The notes below the pieces were generated by a model, which worked only from the letters and a program-made list of their open reading frames with translations, searched no databases and had not been told where the DNA came from. Shown here one piece after another: positions 55,509-64,000 of a stretch of DNA of 64,000 nt (the first letter of the stretch is position 1; each line of letters begins with the position of its first letter). Both the position numbers and the translations under genes were made by a program. This DNA comes from CAVUOA01 sp963742955 (GTDB lineage: Bacteria > Bacteroidota > Ignavibacteria > Tepidaquicellales > OLB5): assembly GCA_963742955.1 (NCBI GenBank), contig CAVUOA010000012.1, positions 278,214 to 342,213 of the forward strand. Reading direction: 5' to 3'.

Positions 55509-56608
55509 TTAATGTTTTTTGAGGTTCCTCTTCCACCCTTTATATTTCGTCCGTTTTACGGGAGAATCCGCAAATATTTTGTTAAATTCTTCTTCAGTAA
55601 TCGATTCCAGTTCTGCTTTGGTAGGGAATCCCCTTTCCTGCCCGTTCCGCAGGCGGGCGCTTCGCTCTTCCCCCTTTAGAAGGGGGGACTCAAAATCTTT
55701 CTCCCCTTTGGGGCGAACAAGGGGGGTTTTAAGTTCTTCTTTTGGATAAAAGCTCTTATCCTCCGTTACTTTATCATTTTTATTAAACGGACATACATCC
55801 TGGCAAACATCGCAGCCGAAAACCCAGCCGTCGAGGTTTATATATTCAGGTATTTCGCCTTTGTTTTCGATAGTATGGTATGAAATGCATAGATTGGAAT
55901 CCAGCACATACTCATCAACGATTGCGCCTGTGGGACAGGCATCGATGCAGATTCTGCATGAGCCGCAGAGGTCTTCCATCGGGGAATTGTATGTCTCAAA
56001 CTCAAACGAAGTAATAATTTCGCATAAGAAAATCCATGAGCCGTATTCGGGATTTATTATGTTCGTATGTTTACCCATCCATCCAATTCCGGCTCGCACT
56101 GCCCAGGCTTTATCCATTACGGGACCGTCATCTACGTAATACACGGAAGCCTGTAAATCCCCCTGCGTTTCGCGCTTCCCCCTTTGTAAAAGGGAGAGTT
56201 GCTTCCAGTCCCCACAGTCTGTACTTTCCCTCCTTCGGGGGGAACAAGGGGGGCTATATATCCGCACAGCTCTTTTAACTTCTTCTTTAATATTTTATGA
56301 TAATCTTTTCCCCAGGCGTAACGTGAGATTTTGGGCTTATCTTCTTCGTGTTTAAACGGAGAATAATAGTTGTATGCAAGTGAAATTACAGACTTAGCAT
56401 TTTCCAATATTAAGCGAACATCTTTTCTTTTATCAAATCCCTTCTTTATCCAGTTCATATCTGCATCGTAGCCCGAATCCAGCCACTGTTTGAGCTTTTC
56501 CGATTCTTGTTCAAGCATATCAGCTCTGGCAAAGCCTATTTTTACAAAGCCAAGCTCAATTGCTTTGCTTTCAATCAGTTTTTTTATATTTGATTGAACG
56601 AGATTCAA
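55509..56608 (-). CDS. queG: Epoxyqueuosine reductase QueG, broken by a repeat insertion
   Basis: QueG reduces epoxyqueuosine to queuosine in tRNA. N-terminal half (56608 down to about 56250): FVKIGFARADMLEQ, WLDSGYDADMNWI, SVISLAYNYYSP, YAWGKDYHKILKKKLKEL. C-terminal half: YYVDDGPVMDKAWAVRAGIGW, LCGSCRICIDACPTGAIV and GCDVCQDVCPFNK ([4Fe-4S] motifs), end KYKGWKRNLKKH. Between the halves lies a repeat of about 98 bp, and the frame shifts within it. A second copy sits in frame near the C-terminus. It may be a pseudogene, or the shift may be a sequence error; all motifs are otherwise intact. Confidence 0.8.
55624..55726 (-). repeat. Composite hairpin element in queG, in-frame copy
   Basis: On the minus strand: CCCCCCTTGTTC, hairpin GCCCCAAAGGGG, short spacer, hairpin CCCCCTTCTAAAGGGGG, AAG, GCGAAGCGC, tail GGGGATT. 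About 103 bp. It is translated and adds about 33 residues (TPLVRPKGEKDFESP...) between KEEL and ELESITEEEF. Same layout as the copy at 56156-56253. Confidence 0.75.
56156..56253 (-). repeat. Composite hairpin element in queG, frame-breaking copy
   Basis: On the minus strand: CCCCCCTTGTTC, hairpin CCCCCCGAAGGAGGG, spacer, hairpin CTCCCTTTTACAAAGGGGG, AAG, CGCGAAACGC, GGGGGATT. About 98 bp, same order and orientation as the in-frame copy. Two reading frames remain open across it, so the exact site of the shift cannot be fixed. Confidence 0.75.
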
Positions 56609-56643
56609 AATGAAATTAGAAATATATAATTTAAAACGGATAG

Positions 56644-58044
56644 TTATTTATCTATTGTCCCGTCGGTTGTTCCGTCAGTAGTTTTATCGGGTGTCTTGTT
56701 ATCACCCGGAGTTTTAGGATTTTTTATAATTTGTATTGAGCGGACGATGGCTTCAATGTACTTCCTGTATTTATCGAACATTTCTTTTTTAGTTTCAGAG
56801 TTGACAAATACGTTGCTCGCTCCGGTCGGGTCCGTAAATATGAAAAATTTATAGCTGATTCTCTGAGAACCGGTAAGTACAGGGTCGGTTGAAAAAGCCG
56901 TAGTCAGCGAATCCTCCATCTGGAACGTGTTTTTGAAAACAGTTTTATTGTAAGCGCTGTGCTTGGGGTCATCAATCTGCACAAAAATAGAAACCGCGCC
57001 GGGGTCTTCGCTTAATGAATCAGTGTTAATTATTACTCCCTTAAACTGTTCAAGGTTAAGGTTAACACTGCGGTTATCCGTCAGCTTCCAGTTTTTGGGG
57101 TACCAAAGCTTCATTCCTATTGCGTTATCAGGCATGAAGTTTTTCAGCGAGTCCGGAATGACCAGCTTTGTTGTATCAAGATTTGCAGTGAGCAAAGAAT
57201 CGGTAACATGCTTCAGCGAATCGCTCGGAATATTATTTACCAATTCGGTTGTGTCTTTAACTTCGTCTACCGGTCTTTTTATATGGGGCTTAATATTTTT
57301 TGGTATAATCTTAGGTCTTACATCCTTAGTATTATCGCCTACATCAGAAGGCGGTTCTTCTTTAGGCTTATCGAGGTCGGGAGGGTCAAACTTAGGTGTT
57401 TCTATATCTTCTACTACAACAATTCTCTGCTGTTGCTGAACATCTGTTTTATCACTCTTTGGAACCAGGCTCAGGTATAGTATCCATATTGCAAGTAGGT
57501 GAAATATAATTGAAAAAATTATGCCTCTTCTCAGATATGGCTGGTATAGTCTTCTTAAAATTAAAAAGTTGGTATTCTTCGATGTGGTAAGTCTATATTC
57601 TTCCGGTTCCTCTGTTTTAGATTCACCTGCTTTTATTACAGTAGGTGTTTCATAAACCGTTTCAGAAGGTTTTACTGAATCTTTTTCACCCCCATTTAAG
57701 TCTTCTTTCTTCGCTACACTTTGTTCAAGGTCTTCCTGCGTAATTTTTTCAATGTGTGTAAATGAAGGGTCAGGTGTGCCGGAGATAGTAATTTTTTCGT
57801 TTGATTTTAAATCAATTAAAGTTGTGCTGTCCTCCAGCCTGTAATCTTTCTTGGAACGGAATTCGGAACAAATGGCAATAGTAATATCGGCATATTTGCT
57901 TTCCACCCTGAGGTTGGGGTGGCTGCAAAGATTCCGCTCGGAATCGGGCTGGTTTGTGCTGTTGAAAACACAGTCAATGTTTATACAGCGGAGCTTTTTT
58001 CCCGGTATATTATTTGCGTTTTCCTTTATATCTTTATTGTCCAA
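56644..58044 (-). CDS. TonB-like single-span membrane protein with N-terminal cysteine motif
   Basis: 466 aa. An N-terminal cytoplasmic zinc-type motif (CINIDCVFN...C...C, about residues 20-62) resembles DUF1540. A linker leads to one membrane segment (GIIFSIIFHLLAIWILYLSL, about 177-197). It is followed by a Pro/Lys/Asp-rich region (PKFDPPDLDKPKEEPPS) as in TonB energy transducers, and a periplasmic C-terminal domain (MKLWYPKNWKLTDN, SIFVQIDDPKH). The usual TonB C-terminal YPxxA motif is not evident, so the role in energy transduction is only suggested. Confidence 0.6.
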   Translation of the reverse strand: MDNKDIKENANNIPGKKLRCINIDCVFNSTNQPDSERNLCSHPNLRVESKYADITIAICSEFRSKKDYRLEDSTTLIDLKSNEKITISGTPDPSFTHIEKITQEDLEQSVAKKEDLNGGEKDSVKPSETVYETPTVIKAGESKTEEPEEYRLTTSKNTNFLILRRLYQPYLRRGIIFSIIFHLLAIWILYLSLVPKSDKTDVQQQQRIVVVEDIETPKFDPPDLDKPKEEPPSDVGDNTKDVRPKIIPKNIKPHIKRPVDEVKDTTELVNNIPSDSLKHVTDSLLTANLDTTKLVIPDSLKNFMPDNAIGMKLWYPKNWKLTDNRSVNLNLEQFKGVIINTDSLSEDPGAVSIFVQIDDPKHSAYNKTVFKNTFQMEDSLTTAFSTDPVLTGSQRISYKFFIFTDPTGASNVFVNSETKKEMFDKYRKYIEAIVRSIQIIKNPKTPGDNKTPDKTTDGTTDGTIDK

Positions 58045-58163
58045 GTACCTTGTTCTGTTATATTATATAGCAAATTTACATCAATTTTGTTTCATCTTCC
58101 GCAGCATTTTTTGAGCAGGCAATCCCGTTAGATTAAGAAGATTTTTCTGTAAAAAACAGCCAA

Positions 58164-59387
58164 TTAGTTCTGAAATTCCGTTTGGGGTTTCCTAATATGG
58201 TTTTTCAACAGTTTTGTTGTCAACAAAAACAACAATGCTCCCAAAAAATTAGTTGCAATAGGTATGTAAAAAGCAGTTCGTAAACTGCTGATATCAGAGA
58301 TTTTACCTATAACAGATGGTGATATGGTATCTCCGAACAAATGTATAAAAAACAGGTAAAAAGCGTACGCCGTTGCTTTTAAATCGGATGGCACAATATC
58401 CTGAATCAGCGCGACTACGGGACCGTAATACCACGCCATAAAAAACGTTGCAGCAAACATTGAAATAAGTAAAATTACAGTTGAAGAAGTATTTACTATA
58501 ACCAGCAGCAGGGGAGTGGCAATTAAAAAACCAATAGAGATTATAAATGAACGCGCCATGCCTTTTGAATAATATTTATCTGCGAGGTGCCCCCCGGTAA
58601 GTATACCTGCAAGCCCTGCAACAAGAACAATTGAACCTATATATATTGATGCATCTGCAACCGTAAGGTGATGATAGCGGACTATAAAAACCGTAATCCA
58701 GCTTATAATAGAACCCGAAGTAAAAGTCAGCAATACTCCGCCTGCAAGCATGACAACATACGGAGCAGATTTAAATATTGATTTAATCGAGCTTCTTTCG
58801 AGATGCACCTTAAAATGGTGCGGCTGTTTCGGTTCGGAAATCCTGAGGCTGAACAGTGCAAGAATAAAACCCGGAACTCCTACTATAAAGAAACAAATTC
58901 TCCAGCCGAGATAGGTTCCTATAACTCCTGCAAGAATCATTCCAAGTGTTCCGCCTGCAAACATGCCGAGATGAAAAGTTGAATTAACCTGCGCGCGTTT
59001 TGCTTCAGGGAATTTATCAGCAAGAAGCGAGGTTGCAGAGGGTCCGTATGCGGCTTCTCCAATTCCAACAATGCTTCTTGCTGCTAATAGCTGGTGGAAA
59101 TTCTGCACAAGGCCTGAAAGGAAAGTAGCTATTGACCAGATAAGAACACCAAAGGATATTATTCTTTTTCTTATCCACCTGTCAGCTAAAATTCCGAGCG
59201 GAACCGATGCTGCAGAATGAACAATCATAAATACTGTTCCAAGCAGCCCCAGCTCGAAATCGCTTAATGTAAAATCGACTTTTAGAAATGCAAATAAAGG
59301 GAAGATGACCTGGCGGTCAAAGTAATTAAAAAAGTTTATGAGGGTTAAGACCCACAGAATTTGTTTGGGAGATTCAATCTGTTTCAG
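58164..59387 (-). CDS. MFS transporter (Spinster-like) without a standard start codon
   Basis: About 407 aa with 12 hydrophobic segments. The open frame extends upstream of the first ATG (59228): KQIESPKQILWVLTLINFF, NYFDRQVIFPLF, then GLLGTVFMIVHSAAS. This adds the first membrane helix and the NYFDRQ motif typical of Spinster-like MFS proteins. No ATG, GTG or TTG is available in that extension; CTG at 59387 (or ATT at 59390) after AAGAAGGG is the best start. Later motifs: GILADRWIRKR and GIGEAAYGPSATSLLADKF. Substrate unknown. Confidence 0.8.
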   Translation of the reverse strand: MKQIESPKQILWVLTLINFFNYFDRQVIFPLFAFLKVDFTLSDFELGLLGTVFMIVHSAASVPLGILADRWIRKRIISFGVLIWSIATFLSGLVQNFHQLLAARSIVGIGEAAYGPSATSLLADKFPEAKRAQVNSTFHLGMFAGGTLGMILAGVIGTYLGWRICFFIVGVPGFILALFSLRISEPKQPHHFKVHLERSSIKSIFKSAPYVVMLAGGVLLTFTSGSIISWITVFIVRYHHLTVADASIYIGSIVLVAGLAGILTGGHLADKYYSKGMARSFIISIGFLIATPLLLVIVNTSSTVILLISMFAATFFMAWYYGPVVALIQDIVPSDLKATAYAFYLFFIHLFGDTISPSVIGKISDISSLRTAFYIPIATNFLGALLFLLTTKLLKNHIRKPQTEFQN

Positions 59388-59432
59388 AATTAACCCTTCT
59401 TATGCTTAATGTAAAAGCTGTGTTGTAGTTAA

Positions 59433-60944
59433 TTAATGCGCAAGTTCTTTCAGAGTTTCAACAAATAACCTGACACCGAACCCTGTAGCATCTTTCGGTA
59501 TATATTCGGAAATTTCTGTGCTAACCATTGCCGTGCCGGCAATATCAAGGTGAGCCCAAGGGTATTTAGCTGCGGCAAATTTTTTCAGGAATATTCCGCC
59601 CATAATTGTGCCTGCCTGTCTTGGAGCGCCTATATTTTTAATATCTGCAACTTCACTTTTCATCAGCTTCTCATACTCAGGATACAGAGGCAGTTCCCAA
59701 ACTCTTTCGTTTGTTTTTTCGCCCGCATCAAATATTTTCTTAATAAGTGATGAATCTGTTCCCATAACGCCTGCAACGTTATGCCCGAATGTAATCACAG
59801 CGGCACCGGTTAAAGTGGCAGCGTCTATTACAGCTTTAGGTTTATAGTTGGCAGCATAATCCAGCGCATCGGCAAGAATCAGTCTGCCTTCGGCATCGGT
59901 GTTCTGTACTTCGATAGTTATACCGGAGTAAGATTTAATAATATCGCCGGGCTTCATTGCTTTGCCGCTCGGCATATTTTCGACTACCGGAATAAGCCCG
60001 ATTAAATTTAATTTGAAATGAAGTCTCGAAACAGCTTCAAAAGCTCCTATAACAGCTCCTGCGCCGCACATATCCATTTTCATTGATTCCATTCCGGGTC
60101 CGGGTTTAAGAGAAATTCCGCCCGAATCGAATGTAACGCCTTTGCCTACAAGTACATAGGGCTTTTCGGATTTATTGCTTCCGAAGTACTGCAGAATCAG
60201 AAAACGCGGAGGGTTATCGCTTCCCTGTGATACCCCAATTACCCCGCCCATATTAAGCTGTTTGATTTTCTTTTCATCGTATATTGTAACGCTGTAATTA
60301 GCCTTAGCGGATGATTTCTTAACAAACTCTGCAAATTTTGCAGGGGTAAGAAAATTTGAAGGTTCGTTGCCCAGGTCTCTTGCCAGTATTGTTCCGTCAC
60401 AAATTATTCTTGAATTTTTAATAGCATCGCCAATCTCTTTAACAAATTTCGGAGAATCGGTAAAAAAGATTACTTCTTCGAAGGGAACATACTTATCATC
60501 AGTCATGTACTTATTGTACTTGTACTGCGTTAAAAAAACACCTTCGCTGATAGCCTGGATAATATCCGATACGGAGAAATTTAAAATAGACTTTATCAAG
60601 GTAATATCCGGCAATTCGAAACCTACTGTTTTAAGCTTTAATTTGTTTAGCTCTTTGGCAGCCTCAGCAAATGCGGTTCTCAGCTTCTCAAGAGTCACCT
60701 CTTTAGATTTGCCTGCGCCGGTAAGAGCAAGCCTCTTTGTCCTTGAATCGTTATTTACATATATAGTAACAGATTCATTAGCGGCTCCTTTGAAATCCTT
60801 AGAATCTATCAAAACATCCAGGCTTCCTTTAAATAAAGTATTAAGCCAGTGCAGCTTTGTATCAACGTTATCTTCAAAAATCACTGATGAAACAGCGTCT
60901 GCTTTAATGTCTTTTATTTTCTTAACCTCGAATTTAACTTTCAT
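59433..60944 (-). CDS. pepA: Leucyl aminopeptidase (M17)
   Basis: 503 aa. N-terminal PepA domain (about 1-170), then the catalytic domain with VGKGVTFDSGGISLKPG (first metal Lys/Asp), MKMDMCGAGAVIGAF and the signature NTDAEGRLILADALDYA. A C-terminal GGIFLKKF and YPWAHLDIAGTA follow. All two-metal ligands seem present. Cytoplasmic removal of N-terminal residues from peptides. 20 bp before the NrnA-like gene start on the same strand, reading leftwards. Confidence 0.93.
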   Translation of the reverse strand: MKVKFEVKKIKDIKADAVSSVIFEDNVDTKLHWLNTLFKGSLDVLIDSKDFKGAANESVTIYVNNDSRTKRLALTGAGKSKEVTLEKLRTAFAEAAKELNKLKLKTVGFELPDITLIKSILNFSVSDIIQAISEGVFLTQYKYNKYMTDDKYVPFEEVIFFTDSPKFVKEIGDAIKNSRIICDGTILARDLGNEPSNFLTPAKFAEFVKKSSAKANYSVTIYDEKKIKQLNMGGVIGVSQGSDNPPRFLILQYFGSNKSEKPYVLVGKGVTFDSGGISLKPGPGMESMKMDMCGAGAVIGAFEAVSRLHFKLNLIGLIPVVENMPSGKAMKPGDIIKSYSGITIEVQNTDAEGRLILADALDYAANYKPKAVIDAATLTGAAVITFGHNVAGVMGTDSSLIKKIFDAGEKTNERVWELPLYPEYEKLMKSEVADIKNIGAPRQAGTIMGGIFLKKFAAAKYPWAHLDIAGTAMVSTEISEYIPKDATGFGVRLFVETLKELAH

Positions 60945-60964
60945 TTATGCTCCAAATTATTTAT

Positions 60965-61942
60965 TTACTTTATATATTTTTTTGATTTTATTATAATCTC
61001 TTCAGTCAGTTTTGTCAAATCGCCTTTAACGATAAATGCTCCGGCAGCGTTTTTATGCCCGCCGCCTTCGAATTCTTTTGCAAGCTCATTAACATAAATA
61101 TCGCCTTTTGACCTGAAACTTATTTTTATTCCGCGTTCAGCTTCCGTGAAAATTACTGTAATCTGAACCGTTTCAACACTCATTAAGTAATGGCTGAATC
61201 CTTCGGTATCAAATACATTTGTATTGGTTTCTTGCAAATCTTTCAGGTATACATAAGAATACATTAATTTACCGTCATATGCAAGTTTCATATTGTCAAG
61301 GAACCTTGAAAGCAGCATCAGTCTTCCCAGCGGCGCTTTATCATATACTTCGGAATATATTTCAACCGGGTCAGCGCCTTTATCAATAAGCTGCGCAATT
61401 ATCATGTGCGTTTCCGAATCCGTTCGGGGGAAACGGAACGAACCGGTATCTGTCATAATAGCCGTATATAACGGTACTGCGGTATCGTGATTAATATTAT
61501 CCTTATCTTCTAAAGTCAGCAGCTTAAATAAAATTTCTCCGGTAGCAGGTGAATTTGTATCGGAGAGGTATATGTCAAATCCGCTGCCCGAACCAAGATG
61601 GTGGTCGATACAAACTTTTAAAGCAGGGCTTTCTTTAATGAAATCTTCCATGGTTCTAAGCCTGGAAAATTCGTTTGTATCGAGTACAAAAATTACACCG
61701 GCATCCATAATAGGCTTGCGGTGCAGGGTTTGGTCATACTTTTCAATTATCCTGCCTTTATCAAGGAACAAATAATTATCGGGAGTAGGGGAATAATTGA
61801 TAATTTTAGTCTTTTTCCCTTGTTTTAACAGGTATTTATAAAGCGCAATTTCGCTTCCTATTGAATCTCCGTCAGGGTTTACGTGGCTTGTTATAACAAA
61901 ATTATCGTTGGTTTTTATTAAATCAAGTATCTTTTCAAGCAT
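60965..61942 (-). CDS. nrnA: DHH-family nanoRNase/PAP phosphatase NrnA
   Basis: 325 aa from the ATG at 61942 (an in-frame TTG is at 61960). DHH domain motifs: ITSHVNPDGDSIGSEIAL, FVLDTNEFSRL and IDHHLGSG; DHHA1 domain: SFRSKGDIYVNELAKEF with GGGHKNAAGAF. NrnA degrades short oligonucleotides and dephosphorylates pAp. Full length. Confidence 0.9.
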   Translation of the reverse strand: MLEKILDLIKTNDNFVITSHVNPDGDSIGSEIALYKYLLKQGKKTKIINYSPTPDNYLFLDKGRIIEKYDQTLHRKPIMDAGVIFVLDTNEFSRLRTMEDFIKESPALKVCIDHHLGSGSGFDIYLSDTNSPATGEILFKLLTLEDKDNINHDTAVPLYTAIMTDTGSFRFPRTDSETHMIIAQLIDKGADPVEIYSEVYDKAPLGRLMLLSRFLDNMKLAYDGKLMYSYVYLKDLQETNTNVFDTEGFSHYLMSVETVQITVIFTEAERGIKISFRSKGDIYVNELAKEFEGGGHKNAAGAFIVKGDLTKLTEEIIIKSKKYIK

Positions 61943-62321
61943 TTCATAACTGAAACACAAAAGATAGTTATAATTTTGCTATTTATCAATGGTTTAAACA
62001 AAAAAATGAAGCGTGTTTTTACGGTTTTTATAATAATTTTAAAGAAAATGAAGTATAATTTTTAAAAACTGAGTGCTTGAAGACATAAACTGAATGCTTA
62101 TATAATAAGTATATTATAGCGGAAACTCTGACATTTGCCCGTAGTTATTAACCACCCCGGGTGGTCATGGGATGCATGTCATTCTCTTTATTAACAGATT
62201 AAAACGATTTTAATCCCGAAGGTTTGCCTGCAGCAGATCTACCTGGTGTAACAGGCAGTCCTGCGGGATTTTTATTCTTTGTGTATCTTTGTGTCCTTTG
62301 TGTTGAAAAATTTACCGGATT

Positions 62322-62367
62322 CCCGCCAGCTAAAGCGAGGTTCGCCAAAGGCGACCTTCGCGGGAAT
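62322..62367. repeat. ATTCCCGC...GCGGGAAT hairpin repeat
   Basis: Outer arms ATTCCCGC / GCGGGAAT; inner GCGAGGTTCGCC-AAA-GGCGACCTTCGC with two mismatches. Long enough to form a strong stem-loop. No gene nearby on the minus strand ends here. Confidence 0.6.
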
Positions 62368-62379
62368 TATAATAATTAA

Positions 62380-62416
62380 TTCCCTCCACTTCGGGGAGGG
62401 TAAGGGTGGGGTGGCA
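62380..62416. repeat. Intergenic member of the G/C-run hairpin family
   Basis: CCCTCCACTTCGGGGAGGG followed by TAAGGGTGGGGTGG. Hairpin plus second G-run is the same layout as the copies found inside sorting-domain genes. Confidence 0.65.
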
Positions 62417-62500
62417 TTTGCATATTAAAATTTAATATTGTTGTATATATTAATTTAAGCGTCGTTAAGAACTTCCGGCGCTAAAAGGAGAAGCTTTGCG

Positions 62501-64000
62501 ATGAGAAAAATCCCTTCTGCTGATTCTGCTTATTATTTCCGCTTAATAATATTATTAATATCTGCTTTAATTACAAATCAATTTGTTTATGCGCAGCAGC
62601 CTGTAACACAGGAGTGGGTAAGGAATTACCAAGGTCCCTCAAATGATTTAATTGGACCGTTTCTGGCTGTAGATAAACAGGGTAACAGCTATATAGCAGG
62701 TACTCATGTTATTAATGACTCAATCAATATTCTCTGTGCAAAATATAATACCCAAGGTGTTCAGCAATGGGCTACTTTATACAAATATCCGGGTGAAGGA
62801 TATTTTGCTCCTACTGGTATTGCGCTTGATAGTTCCGGTAACGCTTTTGTAATTTCATATTTTGCGCAAACTTATTTAGCACCGTTTAATAGTCTGATAG
62901 TTATGTTTAAAAACTCAAACGGTAGTCCTGTTTGGGCAAAGAAGTATATAGGACAGTATGTTAGGAGTGCATTTCTCGATGTAAAAGTTGACAGGATGGA
63001 TAATATTTATGTAGTAGGAGTGTCAGATTCATCTCACTTAGTTATAAAGTATAATACTAATGGAGATTCTGTCTGGGTCAGGAAATCACATCCGCCGATT
63101 TCGGGTGAGGGTGCCAATACCTGCACTTTTGATGACTCGCTCAACATTATGTTTACCGGTTTCAGAAAGCACTACATTATGCCATACGGTTACTACGATA
63201 GCTTGCTGGTAGCCAAATACACTCCAGGAGGTGTTTTGAAATGGGAAAGTGTTTATTCATCCGGTTACAGTTACACAGTAAATGAAGGAGTAAAAATAAC
63301 CGCCGACCAGAACGGGAGTGCATATATCGGTGGTGTAACAAATGTCTCAGGTGATGGGGTTTACCTTACATTGAAATATGATAGAAATGGACTGCGACTA
63401 TGGACAAAAATTTATGACCCTCCGGGAAGTGGAGATAATACAATAACAGGTGTTGCTATAGATAAAATAAACAATACTCTTTTTGTGACAGGGAATACGA
63501 AAGTCTATGACGTTTACGTTGCTGCAACAATCAGATTCAATCCTTCAACCGGCGATTCTATTTGGGTTAAAAGAGATACCGGGATTTATCCTAATGGTTC
63601 TGCGAATGATTAACCCTTGATTCATCAGGTTATGTTTATATTACAGGTTCAACTTTTAATACCCCGCCAACAATGGGTGGACAAATGTCAATAAAATATT
63701 CGTCGAATGGCAACAGGATATGGCTGATTACTTATGAAGGACCTGGAAGAGCTACTCATCTGCAGTTAGACAACTTAAGAAATATTTATATATGTGGTCC
63801 ATTCATTCCAGGTTATATTCTAATAAAGTATTCGCAACTCTCAGGAATAAAATCGTTAAGTAACGAAAGTCCTATTAAATATAGTCTTTCCCAAAACTAC
63901 CCCAACCCGTTTAACCCGGTTACAAAAAATAAAGTTTAACGTTTCAACCCCCCTCAATCCCCCCGAAGGGGGGACGAGCTTGGTGAGATTAACAATCTAC
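62501..64000 (+). CDS. SBBP-repeat secreted propeller with T9SS domain (partial, two frameshifts)
   Basis: Signal peptide, then repeats of the SBBP form (AVDKQGNSYIAGT, ALDSSGNAFVIS, VDRMDNIYVVGVSDS, TADQNGSAYIGGV), a seven-bladed propeller family. The first frame stops at 63613; one missing T near 63610 restores DLTLDSSGYVYITGST. The last frame ends at 63939, but dropping one A at 63924-63929 gives VTKIKFNVSTPLN, a T9SS sorting domain that runs off the window. A G/C-run repeat is inserted in it. Confidence 0.75.
63947..63980 (+). repeat. G/C-run hairpin repeat inside a sorting domain
   Basis: CCCCCCGAAGGGGGG (63959-63973) preceded by a further CCCCCC run. Read in the corrected frame it adds TPLNPPEGG between KIKFNV and RLTIY, the same place as the inserts at 5584 and 8198. 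Confidence 0.7.

Larger units (their letters stand above)
61961..62500. other. 540-bp intergenic region rich in palindromes
   Basis: No coding frame. It holds ACCACCCCGGGTGGT near 62150-62164, and a nested stem AATCCCG/CGGGATT (62212-62218 with 62264-62270) around TGCCTG/CAGGCA, followed by TTTTA. Three TTTGTGT units lie at 62278-62304. A GCGGGAAT-type hairpin is at 62322-62367 and a G/C-run repeat at 62380-62416. The RBS AGGAG of the next gene is at 62486. Confidence 0.55.

Overview
The window reads as a chromosomal segment of an Ignavibacteria-type bacterium (Bacteroidota/Chlorobiota lineage). This is inferred from AT-rich DNA and from at least nine secreted proteins ending in a Por/type IX secretion (T9SS) sorting domain of the NYPNPFNP...IKF...YDxLG...SGVYFY type. 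Frequent TTG starts, YCF48/Asp-box beta-propeller cargos and many short intergenic palindromes fit the same picture. No rRNA, tRNA, phage, plasmid or CRISPR locus was seen.

Layout: 1-8.4 kb is a run of T9SS cargo genes, mostly beta-propellers, with one decayed copy. 8.5-11.4 kb holds recX, an AI-2E family permease, mscL and a cysteine-cluster protein. 11.5-17 kb is a trehalose island: methyltransferase, fused TPS/TPP, DUF5752, TreT-like synthase. A RAYT-type transposase and an alanine aminotransferase-like gene follow. 19.4-24.7 kb carries rsmB, an Rrf2 regulator, cysteine desulfurase, an outer-membrane protein, an A-type Fe-S carrier and a superoxide dismutase. 24.7-31.4 kb has two lipoproteins, a secreted propeller with a haem-binding motif, a PIG-L deacetylase and an APC permease. 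32.2-36.8 kb is a minus-strand set: GalT-like/DUF4921, ABC-F, MBL hydrolase, Rieske protein. 37-42 kb is a giant alpha-2-macroglobulin. 42.1-43.0 kb is a complete REP-RAYT locus. 43-46.8 kb has a VIT transporter, a methyltransferase and a GlxA-type regulator. That regulator is divergent from a small-enzyme stress cluster (46.9-50.2 kb), followed by a DrrAB-like ABC pair. The end holds HAD, radical SAM, another T9SS cargo, queG, a TonB-like membrane protein, MFS, pepA, nrnA and a truncated SBBP T9SS cargo.

Two themes are most worth pursuing. First, palindromic mini-repeats are everywhere. One family has GTAG-prefixed hairpins flanking a RAYT gene, with two stem classes that show compensatory changes. 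Another G/C-run hairpin family has landed inside open reading frames: repeatedly in the same loops of T9SS sorting domains, and twice within queG as a roughly 100-bp composite element. Second, about a dozen otherwise intact conserved genes carry single-base frameshifts, often in homopolymers. This looks more like sequencing or assembly indels than biology, except perhaps for the badly decayed 5.8-7.1 kb copy. For these genes I give one merged span and state where the frame breaks.
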